Below are positions 1 through 6,651 of a DNA stretch of 26,540 bases, one piece after another (position 1 is the stretch's first letter; the number at the start of each line of letters is the position of its first letter). The position numbers and the translations under genes are program-made. The notes beneath the pieces were generated by a model. It was not told the origin of the DNA. It saw only the letters and a list, made by a program, of their open reading frames with translations, and did no database searches. The DNA is from Cyclobacteriaceae bacterium (GTDB lineage Bacteria; Bacteroidota; Bacteroidia; Cytophagales; Cyclobacteriaceae), in assembly GCA_947458795.1 (NCBI GenBank), contig CANHCD010000003.1, forward strand, positions 1 to 26,540. The letters are read 5' to 3'.

Positions 1-1
1 A

Positions 2-475
2 AAAAGGTATCAGAGTTTTGTGTTGGTGAATAAAGAACTAGGCATTCCAGGCTTTTCAGACCCCAAATTGGACCTGCAGGTGCAAGAAGCGCTAGAAGCC
101 CAGTTGCTGGCTGCAGGGCTTGTATACGATTCAAAGCAACCTGATTTGGTAATTCGCTACCACTCCAATGAAGACTTGAGGCAGCGGGAACGTGTGAATA
201 CCATGAACCCCTATCCCTTCTGGGGAATGCGGATGTACGATCCTTGGTTGTTTAATCCCATGATGGGCAACTTTCGTTCTACTGTTACTACCACCAAATA
301 CGAGCTACTTCAAGTTATTCTCGATATTATTGACCCAAATCAAGAAAAGTCCTTGATGACGCTCACAGGAGTTACCGAAGTCACCTCACCTAAGAGCAAG
401 TCAAAAATCACCTTGAAAGCGCTTGAAAAAACGACTAACACCTTTCTTGAATTTAATTATACCCAAAAGAACTAA
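2..475 (+). CDS. DUF4136 domain protein, 5' end cut by the window
   Basis: This is the C-terminal 157 residues of a DUF4136-type protein, a family of mostly exported lipoproteins of unknown function in Bacteroidota and Proteobacteria. The reading frame is open to the window edge, so the GTG at 20 is probably internal and the signal peptide and lipobox lie outside. Visible family traits are the sequence 'NKELGIPGFSDPKLDLQVQE' at the start, an 'LVIRYHS' strand, an aromatic Met/Pro-rich stretch (PYPFWGMRMYDPW), and a C-terminal strand set with a conserved 'DIIDP' turn. The stop is two bases before the ATG of the DUF962 gene, so the two are probably cotranscribed. The family call is fairly firm; the cellular role is unknown. 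Confidence 0.75.
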   Translation, partial: KRYQSFVLVNKELGIPGFSDPKLDLQVQEALEAQLLAAGLVYDSKQPDLVIRYHSNEDLRQRERVNTMNPYPFWGMRMYDPWLFNPMMGNFRSTVTTTKYELLQVILDIIDPNQEKSLMTLTGVTEVTSPKSKSKITLKALEKTTNTFLEFNYTQKN

Positions 476-477
476 GC

Positions 478-786
478 ATGGAAAAGAAGTATACCTCTTT
501 AAAGGAATTTTATCCCTACTATTTAACTGAACACCAGAATCCTACCTCACGCGTACTTCATTTTATCGGTACAGGGTTGGTCTTGGTGGTGCTAGTCCTA
601 GCTATCGCAATGGCACAATACATCTGGCTAGCAGCCATTCCAGTAATTGGTTATGGTTTTGCCTGGGTTGGACATTTCTTTTTTGAAAAAAATAAGCCCG
701 CTACCTTTACCTATCCCTTCTACAGTTTGGCATCAGATTTTCTTCTGTTTTTTGACCTGCTGCGGGGAAAAGAAAAATTTTCATAA
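478..786 (+). CDS. DUF962 / Mpo1-like membrane protein
   Basis: This 102-residue membrane protein matches DUF962 (Mpo1-like). Yeast Mpo1 is an iron-dependent dioxygenase in alpha-oxidation of 2-hydroxy fatty acids from phytosphingosine; bacterial members are mostly uncharacterised. The sequence shows the family pattern: 'FYPYYLTEHQNPTSRVLHFIG' split over about residues 11-31, with His19 and His28, then two hydrophobic segments (about 31-47 and 50-63), then 'GHFFFEKNKPATF' with His66, and 'SLASDFLLFF' near the end. These His residues are the expected metal-ligand candidates. ATG 478 starts two bases after the preceding stop, which suggests translational coupling. The family assignment is strong; the substrate here is unknown. 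Confidence 0.85.
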   Translation: MEKKYTSLKEFYPYYLTEHQNPTSRVLHFIGTGLVLVVLVLAIAMAQYIWLAAIPVIGYGFAWVGHFFFEKNKPATFTYPFYSLASDFLLFFDLLRGKEKFS

Positions 787-905
787 GAATTCTTTGCGGT
801 ATTCCATTTATTTAAAATCTAGCGTAAATTAGGTGTAACACTGAAATCTAGTGAAAAGAATTAAAACCATCTCGATTGAATTGGGTTAAACCGAAAAAGC
901 AAAAC

Positions 906-1391
906 ATGGCAACAGCTAATCCAGAATTAATCGCCGCATTGGAACGTACGGCTTTCAAACTTCAACAAGGTGCATCTTACCAGTGGGGACACATGGGTGC
1001 CTGCAATTGTGGGAATTTAGCTCAAGAACTCACTCCTTTTTCTCGGGCTGAAATTCATCAGTATGCCATGCAGCGCCATGGAGATTGGAATGAGCAGTTG
1101 ATCGATTATTGTCCGACTAGTGGCTATCCCATCGATTTGATTGTTTCCAAAATGCTCGAAAATGGGTTAAGCCTAAACGATTTGGGACACTTGGAACGCT
1201 TGTCAGATCCACAAATCTTGGCCCAAATGGAAAAAGGAAGAAGAGATTCCCTAAATAAAAATTCACGTGAGGATGTGATTTTTTACCTGCAAGTTTGGGC
1301 TAACTTATTGAGAGAAAAGTGGATTGCTTCTCAGCCGAATTTAGAAGTACTAGAAATTGAAAAAAAATTAAAGTCACCGCTATTGGTGTAA
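906..1391 (+). CDS. conserved hypothetical protein with CNCG motif
   Basis: This is a soluble 161-residue protein that I cannot assign to a named family, although it has the look of a protein conserved in Bacteroidota. I chose ATG 906; the frame extends to a TTG at 876, but that extension (MNWVKPKKQN) looks like leader sequence. Notable residues are 'GACNCGNLAQ' (Cys33, Cys35), 'GDWNEQ' and 'DYCPTSGYPID', giving three Cys and several His that could bind a metal or cofactor. The middle is predicted helical with 'LGHLERLSDPQIL'. No signal peptide or membrane segment is visible. It stands in the same direction as its neighbours but about 120 bases after the DUF962 gene, with no clear terminator between. 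Confidence 0.7.
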   Translation: MATANPELIAALERTAFKLQQGASYQWGHMGACNCGNLAQELTPFSRAEIHQYAMQRHGDWNEQLIDYCPTSGYPIDLIVSKMLENGLSLNDLGHLERLSDPQILAQMEKGRRDSLNKNSREDVIFYLQVWANLLREKWIASQPNLEVLEIEKKLKSPLLV

Positions 1392-1448
1392 TTAATTTTT
1401 TGGTTTATTTCGTATCGTTGAATCATAAAAACCCTTTTAAAGATAGTT

Positions 1449-1658
1449 ATGGAGGATTTTGAAGAAGAATTCGAAGAAATGGATGAGTTTGAGGAGGAAG
1501 AGGATGACTTTGCAGACGATTTTGAGGACGGCTATGACCTCGAAGAAGACAATGAATTTCTAGATGATAACATTGTTGACTTTGACGAAGACGAAGCAGA
1601 CGAAGATTTTGATGACTTCGAAGATGAAGAAGAATCGTTTGACGACGACTTGGATTAA
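1449..1658 (+). CDS. small, extremely acidic protein
   Basis: This 69-residue protein contains 45 Asp/Glu residues and no Lys, Arg or His, so its net charge is about -45. Ten Phe residues recur through the acidic sequence (EEEF, MDEF, DDF, VDF and similar), giving an irregular acid-aromatic repeat. The composition suggests a disordered polyanion: a DNA mimic, a chaperone or counter-ion-like protein, or a cation buffer are all possible, but none is shown. ATG 1449 is the only start. The opposite strand is also open, as expected where acidic codons dominate. It follows the CNCG hypothetical by 57 bases. That it is real is supported by the methionine start, its isolation in a gene-sized gap and its consistent composition to the stop. 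Confidence 0.65.
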   Translation: MEDFEEEFEEMDEFEEEEDDFADDFEDGYDLEEDNEFLDDNIVDFDEDEADEDFDDFEDEEESFDDDLD

Positions 1659-1685
1659 AAGGTAAGTCAGGTTTCACCTACTCTC

Positions 1686-1716
1686 TTGTAATTCTGTAGG
1701 CTCTAGCCTATATTTG
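1686..1716 (+). promoter_or_regulatory. Bacteroidota-type promoter for the 49-residue membrane protein
   Basis: A TTG at 1686-1688 (-33 element) and TATATTTG at 1709-1716 (-7 element, a full TAnnTTTG match) are 20 bases apart, close to the Bacteroidota sigma-ABfr consensus. Transcription would begin near 1724, about 20 bases before ATG 1745. Confidence 0.65.
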
Positions 1717-1744
1717 TACGCTATTCACCGAGAAAATTATTCCT

Positions 1745-1894
1745 ATGTTACTAGTAAATATCTTTAGTTCTCCCATCATGCCTGGGGCACAGTTGTTTTT
1801 ATTGATTGTTTGCATCTTGATTGGACTGGGTGCCGGAATATCTGCAGCGGATGCACGGAGTACTTTTGCCAAGAAAAAGAAAAGCGACCATTAA
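1745..1894 (+). CDS. 49-residue single-pass membrane protein
   Basis: An ATG at 1745 opens a 49-codon frame that begins MLLVNIFSSPIMPGAQ, continues with a hydrophobic segment (about residues 16-34, LFLLIVCILIGLGAGISAA) and ends in a basic tail (FAKKKKSDH). This is the layout of a small inner-membrane protein with a cytoplasmic C-terminus. It stops at two tandem TAA codons. I do not recognise a family. It appears to be a monocistronic unit, with a good promoter match upstream and an 8-base-pair hairpin terminator 13 bases downstream, which supports its being a real gene rather than a chance frame. Larger frames that overlap it (from 1810 and 1904) are out of phase or begin in the terminator. 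Confidence 0.65.
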   Translation: MLLVNIFSSPIMPGAQLFLLIVCILIGLGAGISAADARSTFAKKKKSDH

Positions 1895-1906
1895 TAAGTC
1901 ATATTG

Positions 1907-1932
1907 AAGGAGGCCTCAAGCCTCCTTTTTTT
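1907..1932 (+). terminator. intrinsic terminator
   Basis: AAGGAGGC (1907-1914), loop CTCAA and GCCTCCTT (1920-1927) form a perfect 8-base-pair stem that runs into seven T residues (1926-1932). It ends the transcript of the 49-residue membrane protein, and the next ATG lies only 11 bases beyond it. Confidence 0.85.
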
Positions 1933-1942
1933 ATTCCTACCC

Positions 1943-2380
1943 ATGAAAACACAAAACTACGGGAACCATACCCGGTACAATCCCCTTCACCATTTTGTAC
2001 TTACTCCGCTTACCACTATCTTTTTTGGTTGGACTATAGCTAAAATGGATTTTTCCTCTCAGGACGCAGCCTTAGATAGTGCCTTCCTTTTTATTGGCGC
2101 ATTTGTGTTGGTTTTACTCCCATTAATCGCTCGTATGTATGCGCTTACACTTCAAAATCGCATCATCATCAACGAAATGCGAAACCGCTATTTCCACTTG
2201 ACTGGAAAAACTTTTGATGAGAAAGAGCAAAACTTAAAGTTGGGTCAAATTATTGCCCTTCGGTTTGCCCCTGACAATGAACTCCTTAGCTTGATGGACC
2301 GTGCAATCGTAGAAAAGTTAAAGGCTAAAGAAATTAAGCAGCAGATCAAAAACTGGAAGGGCGACTACATTCGCGTGTAA
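1943..2380 (+). CDS. DUF6526 family membrane protein
   Basis: This 145-residue protein matches DUF6526, an uncharacterised membrane family common in Bacteroidota. The start is ATG 1943: 'MKTQNYGNHTRYNPLHHF' is the usual family N-terminus. An upstream ATG at 1904 is rejected because it would place the terminator hairpin inside the gene. Two hydrophobic segments (about residues 18-34 and 46-66) are followed by a cytoplasmic helical region with the conserved-looking 'RMYALTLQNRIIINEMRNRYF' split by its Arg and Asn residues. It is the first gene after a terminator, and its promoter is not obvious in the 11 bases left. Its stop codon abuts, with no spacer, the stop of glycerate kinase on the other strand. 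Confidence 0.8.
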   Translation: MKTQNYGNHTRYNPLHHFVLTPLTTIFFGWTIAKMDFSSQDAALDSAFLFIGAFVLVLLPLIARMYALTLQNRIIINEMRNRYFHLTGKTFDEKEQNLKLGQIIALRFAPDNELLSLMDRAIVEKLKAKEIKQQIKNWKGDYIRV

Positions 2381-3490
2381 TTAATCGAAAATACCAGTTG
2401 AAACCGCTTCCCTTAAAAGCCCTTGAAATTCTTCTTGGGCTTTCTTTTTGTAGTTCAGATCCGAAAAATCAAGCGTTGGCAATTCCAGAACTGCATCAAA
2501 GCCAGAAGCGTACCCTTCTTTTCCTGAAGCAATCAACGCAATTTTTTTACCGTGTTTGTGAGCCATTTGCTTCAATTCAAAGCAAGCCTTACCCTCCTCA
2601 CTTTGTAGGTCGTACTGCCCCTCTCCTGTAAGGATCCAATCGACTTGCTTTACTTTCTCCTCGAGGTTCACCTGCTTAAAAAAGTATTGCGCGCCGTACT
2701 CCATTGAGCAGGGAAAAAATTGTGCCAACCCGAAAGCGATCCCTCCTGCCGCACCAAAGCCTGGTTGATCTAAAACCGGACTGGGAGATTTCCTAAGGAG
2801 TAAGTCCACCATTGCGGCAGTACTAACTTCTGTGGCTTCTATCTCTGCTTCCTTCACCCCTTTTTGAGGCCCGAAAACACGAACGGCACCATTCAAACCA
2901 AAAAACGGGTTTCTCACGTCACAAAGACAGGTAAATGAAACTTCAGGGATTCGCAACGGCCGTTGGATATGCCGGCATCGTTTTAAAAACTCAGGAGAAA
3001 AAGCAGGAAGCTCCCTTCCATTTTGATCTAAAAACAAAAAGCCCAAGGCCTGCAAGATCCCAACCCCCAGATCAATGGTCGCAGAACCACCCAAACCTAA
3101 AATTAGGTGCCTGGCTCCTTTTTGGATTGCATGCTGAATGAGGATACCGGTTCCAAAGGTGGAAGTCAAACTGGGTTCTCTTGCATGAGTCGGCAAAACA
3201 CCTAAACCTGAGCAGGTTGACACATCCAAATACGCGGTTTTTGAGGATTCTTCCCAAGCATAAAATCCGGGTATGGGTTGCCCAATCGCATTTAAGGAGA
3301 GGCAATCAATTCGTTCCAAACCCAAAGAATCCGCTAGCAAGGCACAGGTTCCATCTCCCCCATCTGCTACCGCTTGGCAACTATTAATGGATGATGGGCG
3401 CAATTCCATCAAAACCTCTTGAATAAGCGCAACTGCTTCTAACGCGGTAAACGTTCCTTTGTAGGCGTTGGGAGCAATCAAAAATCTCAT
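2381..3490 (-). CDS. glycerate kinase
   Basis: This 369-residue protein is a type-1 glycerate kinase (GlxK/GarK family), which phosphorylates D-glycerate to a phosphoglycerate that enters glycolysis. The N-terminus 'MRFLIAPNAYKGTFTALEA' is diagnostic, and further family motifs are 'CQAVADGGDGT' (about residues 38-48), 'LGLGGSATIDLGVGIL' (about 130-145), 'GAAGGIAFGLAQF' and 'DWILTGEGQYDLQSEEGKA'. The length is normal. ATG 3490 overlaps the stop of the upstream GH20-symporter gene by four bases (ATGA), so the two are translationally coupled. The link to hexosamine or amino-acid uptake is not obvious; serine or glyoxylate-derived glycerate is one possibility. The enzyme family is secure; the product isomer (2- or 3-phosphoglycerate) is not readable. 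Confidence 0.93.
   Translation of the reverse strand: MRFLIAPNAYKGTFTALEAVALIQEVLMELRPSSINSCQAVADGGDGTCALLADSLGLERIDCLSLNAIGQPIPGFYAWEESSKTAYLDVSTCSGLGVLPTHAREPSLTSTFGTGILIQHAIQKGARHLILGLGGSATIDLGVGILQALGFLFLDQNGRELPAFSPEFLKRCRHIQRPLRIPEVSFTCLCDVRNPFFGLNGAVRVFGPQKGVKEAEIEATEVSTAAMVDLLLRKSPSPVLDQPGFGAAGGIAFGLAQFFPCSMEYGAQYFFKQVNLEEKVKQVDWILTGEGQYDLQSEEGKACFELKQMAHKHGKKIALIASGKEGYASGFDAVLELPTLDFSDLNYKKKAQEEFQGLLREAVSTGIFD
2416..2447 (+). terminator. possible terminator for the DUF6526 gene inside the glycerate kinase end
   Basis: AAAGCCC (2416-2422) and GGGCTTT (2437-2443) can pair across a 14-base loop, followed by CTTTTTG. It lies in the 3' coding end of glycerate kinase because the two genes have no spacer. 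The stem is short, so the call is tentative. Confidence 0.35.
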
Positions 3491-6456
3491 GCAGTGTTTT
3501 GCTTCATCCGGGCAAAGTAATCCTTCGCTGCGGCTTTCACCTTAGGGGCTAAATACAGTGCTGCAATCATGTTGGGAAATGCCATCACCGCATACATCCC
3601 ATCTACCAAACTCACGACCAAATCCAAAGAAACAACAGCTCCTATGACGATTGTAACCAAGTAAACATAGTTGTAGTACCCCGCAATCTTTGCCCCGAAG
3701 AGGTAACTGGCACATTTTTGACCGTAATAGGAGTACGTAAACATGGTGGAAAGTGCAAAAACCAATGCCGAAATCATCAAGAGGTATTTGCCAATCACTG
3801 GTATCCCCAGTTCAAAGGCTTCAAGCGTAAGTTTCACTCCATCATTTTCAGAGTTTTGCCAAACTCCCGTGAGTAAGATGGCAAACGCAGTAAGTGAACA
3901 AACCACCACTGTATCGATGAAAGGACCCAACATGGCAATTAAACCCTCTCGAATCGGTTCTTTAGTCTTGGATTGACCATGTACCATCGGAGCAGTGCCC
4001 AAACCTGCTTCATTTGAAAATAAGGACCTTCTCGCGCCAATAATGATCACCGAACCCACGGCCCCTCCCATAACTGCATTGCCCGTAAAGGCGTCAACAA
4101 AAATGAGTTGAAACACTTCAGGAATATTTCCAAAATACTGTACGATAATAATTAACACGGAAACAAAATAGATCCCCACCATGAAAGGAACCATTTTGGA
4201 TGCAGCTGCTGCAATCCGCTGAATTCCACCCAAAATCACAACCGCCGTCATCAACATCATGATGACCCCAATGATCCAATTATTCCGGGTTGTCTCCGCT
4301 GCAGTTTCAGGCTCCAGCAGCACTGCCTGAACCACAGCCGCCAACTGATTGGAAGTAAACACGGACAATAGACCTACGATGCCTGCAATACAAAAGATAT
4401 AGGATAGAAATTTCCATTTTTTCCCCATCCCATGCTCAATGATGTACATAGGTCCCCCTTGGATTACTCCTGCAGTATCTTTACCCCGATACATGATGGA
4501 AAGGCTACAGGTGTAGAACTTGGTAGCCATACCCACAAAAGCGGCCACCCACATCCAAAAAAGTGCTCCTGGGCCTCCCATATTGATGGCAATGGCCACG
4601 CCAGAAATATTTCCCAATCCCACCGTAGAGGCAATGGCTGACATCAATGCCTGTTTGGAAGTGATTTCGCCTGGAGCTAATTTATCCTCATATTTCCCCT
4701 TCAACAGTTCGATCGCATGCCCCATTTTGGTGAGCGGAACGAAGCCAGAATGGATAAAAAAAAAGGTCCCTCCTCCCAAAAGCAAAATCAAAATAGGTGG
4801 ACCCCAAATCCAATTGCTAAAGATGATGATGCCTTCTTCAAAAGCACTCTTTTTCTTGGTTTCCCAGGTTACTTTAGGAGATTTGTAAAAATCTATCCCC
4901 TGAATAGTCCAGCGATCTCCTTGAATTGGGATTCGTGATGCAAACCCTTCCCAGCTCCGCTTCTCCTTGGTGGTCCAAGCCACCTCAGCCAATGCAGCCA
5001 AGCGTGGAAATGCTAGGTAGTTGATGTCTTCTCGATTGGTCACAGTTTCAGACCAGAGCGGTGCTTCAACTCCTAAAATATCCTCTTTGGCAAGCCCCTT
5101 CACATAGGTGGCAGGATCCCAGAGGTAAGCAGAATCCAATTCAATGTAAGCAGCCCAGTGCAATCCGATTCGAGAAAGGCTATCGTATTGCATATCCAAA
5201 TAGGTCTTTTTTGCAGGTGAGAGCAAGACTTTGTTCCCTTGGTTTTTGGCTAGTAGAGCATTTTCCTCTTTTGCCCAGAACTGAGCCACATTCCCAGGAA
5301 GCAATTTTGCCGTAGCCACCTCATCCCAACCCATGCTGGTTTTAGTGTATTTGGACACGATGTCCTGTACGCGCTCCACAAAATAAACGTAATCGTCTTT
5401 TTCAGTTACATGTGACTCATCCCCACCAATGTGAATGTATGGACCAGGTGTAATCTCTGACAGTTCCCGAACCACACTGTCTACAAAAGCATAGGTAACC
5501 TCGAGTTGCGGTGCAAAAGTACTCCAGCCTACTTCGATGCCCGTATACATTTGAGAGGCTTGAGGAGCTGTCAATGGCAATTGGTAATCCAAAGGTTTTT
5601 TATTGAGCGAGTCTAATCCTTGTCCTATAGGTAAGTTTACCCCTGGGTTTAGCTCGGCATAGGAAGCCAGGGCCGAATTGGTATGTCCAGGCATATCGAT
5701 CTCTGGAACTATGGTGATGAAGCGCTCAGCTGCATAGGCCACCAATTCCTTGTATTCTTCTTGCGTGTAAAATCCTCCCTTGCCACCACCTACTTCTGTA
5801 GCACCACCGATTTCAGTTAATTTGGGCCATGACTTGATTTCTATTCTCCAGCCCTGATCATCTGTAAGGTGGAGATGGAGGTAATTCAACTTCAAGCCGG
5901 CCATCTGGTCGATGTAGAACTTGACATCTTCTTTGGATATAAAGTGTCTGGCTACATCCAACATGGAACCTCTGTAAGAAAAATCAGGGGCGTCGGTTAT
6001 TTTTCCCTGAGGAAGGATCCAATCCCTGCTTTGAACAGTTGTCTGTGCAATATCGGCGGGAAAAAGTTGGAGGAGCGTTTTCACCCCATAAAAAAGGCCT
6101 GCCTCTCCAGAAGCAGTAATTCGGATTCCCGCATCAGAAATTTCAAGTTCATACGCTTCCGAAGGCCCCGATCCAGTCAATTCTAAGGTAATTTCTCCAG
6201 AATCCTTGGAAACAGGTAGGGCAAAGCCGGTGGCAGGTCTGAGACTATTTGCTAAAATTTCACCTATGGAAGTCAATTTTTCAGGGGCACCTACCAATCG
6301 GATCCCTGTTTCAGAAGTTACTTGAAAGGTCCCAGATCCATCACTTATATCCTGAGGCAGGGGAATCAATCCAGCTTCCGAAATGGGTGCAGGTTTTTGA
6401 CACGATCCTAAAACCAGTAGTATACCAATAATGAAGGTCCAACGTAAATTTTTCAT
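3487..6456 (-). CDS. fusion: GH20 beta-N-acetylhexosaminidase lipoprotein + AGCS sodium:alanine symporter
   Basis: One uninterrupted frame encodes 989 residues. Residues 1-19 are a lipoprotein signal peptide (ILLVLGS then Cys19). About 24-155 form the GH20b domain and 159-494 the GH20 barrel, with the catalytic Asp346-Glu347 in 'HIGGDES'; GH20 ends normally at 'YKSPKVTW' (residue 531). After a linker of about ten residues, residues 542-976 are a full AGCS carrier, starting at its usual first helix (WIWGPPILILLLGGG) and containing 'VGLGNISGVAIAINMGGPGA' and 'GMATKF'. The GH20 half should be periplasmic, releasing terminal GlcNAc or GalNAc; AGCS members import alanine or glycine with sodium. 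ATG 6456 is chosen because the TTG at 6474 lies within a -7 box and precedes the signal peptide. No in-frame ATG, GTG or TTG occurs between the GH20 end and the first helix. Confidence 0.9.
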   Translation of the reverse strand: MKNLRWTFIIGILLVLGSCQKPAPISEAGLIPLPQDISDGSGTFQVTSETGIRLVGAPEKLTSIGEILANSLRPATGFALPVSKDSGEITLELTGSGPSEAYELEISDAGIRITASGEAGLFYGVKTLLQLFPADIAQTTVQSRDWILPQGKITDAPDFSYRGSMLDVARHFISKEDVKFYIDQMAGLKLNYLHLHLTDDQGWRIEIKSWPKLTEIGGATEVGGGKGGFYTQEEYKELVAYAAERFITIVPEIDMPGHTNSALASYAELNPGVNLPIGQGLDSLNKKPLDYQLPLTAPQASQMYTGIEVGWSTFAPQLEVTYAFVDSVVRELSEITPGPYIHIGGDESHVTEKDDYVYFVERVQDIVSKYTKTSMGWDEVATAKLLPGNVAQFWAKEENALLAKNQGNKVLLSPAKKTYLDMQYDSLSRIGLHWAAYIELDSAYLWDPATYVKGLAKEDILGVEAPLWSETVTNREDINYLAFPRLAALAEVAWTTKEKRSWEGFASRIPIQGDRWTIQGIDFYKSPKVTWETKKKSAFEEGIIIFSNWIWGPPILILLLGGGTFFFIHSGFVPLTKMGHAIELLKGKYEDKLAPGEITSKQALMSAIASTVGLGNISGVAIAINMGGPGALFWMWVAAFVGMATKFYTCSLSIMYRGKDTAGVIQGGPMYIIEHGMGKKWKFLSYIFCIAGIVGLLSVFTSNQLAAVVQAVLLEPETAAETTRNNWIIGVIMMLMTAVVILGGIQRIAAAASKMVPFMVGIYFVSVLIIIVQYFGNIPEVFQLIFVDAFTGNAVMGGAVGSVIIIGARRSLFSNEAGLGTAPMVHGQSKTKEPIREGLIAMLGPFIDTVVVCSLTAFAILLTGVWQNSENDGVKLTLEAFELGIPVIGKYLLMISALVFALSTMFTYSYYGQKCASYLFGAKIAGYYNYVYLVTIVIGAVVSLDLVVSLVDGMYAVMAFPNMIAALYLAPKVKAAAKDYFARMKQNTA

Positions 6457-6471
6457 GGAGTTGATTTTAAC

Positions 6472-6479
6472 CAAACTTA
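6472..6479 (-). promoter_or_regulatory. -7 element for the GH20-symporter gene
   Basis: Read on the minus strand the bases are TAAGTTTG, a full TAnnTTTG match, 16 bases before ATG 6456. I find no convincing -33 TTTG at the expected distance. The position argues that the TTG at 6474 is not used for translation. Confidence 0.4.
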
Positions 6480-6651
6480 CTTTAAAATATCAAAAATCTG
6501 ATTTCAGAAAGCTGAAAAATTATACTTTTTCAAAAGTTCAAGCGAGTAAAGAAGAATCTTACAGGTCCATTGGAATAAAAATCCTTTTTGCTTTCTGACT
6601 TTTCAATTTTTTAGACTTACTTGAGAGTTCGAAAACACCTTTTCTATTCCC

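Noticed and set aside
815..851. Direct repeat AAATCTAG at 815 and 844
   Set aside because: It is only eight bases in an AT-rich spacer, with no further copies or symmetry; chance is likely.
1447..1677. Minus-strand frame rich in Arg, His and Leu
   Set aside because: It is the antisense of the acidic 69-residue gene; Asp/Glu codons read backwards give few stops and such residues. No independent start or promoter supports it.
1904..1942. Upstream ATG extending the DUF6526 protein by 13 residues
   Set aside because: The extension spans the intrinsic terminator hairpin, and the family N-terminus (QNYGNHTRYNPLHHF) follows ATG 1943 directly.
6454..6474. TTG start for the GH20-symporter fusion
   Set aside because: It falls within a -7 promoter element and puts extra residues before a normal lipoprotein signal; ATG 6456 fits better.
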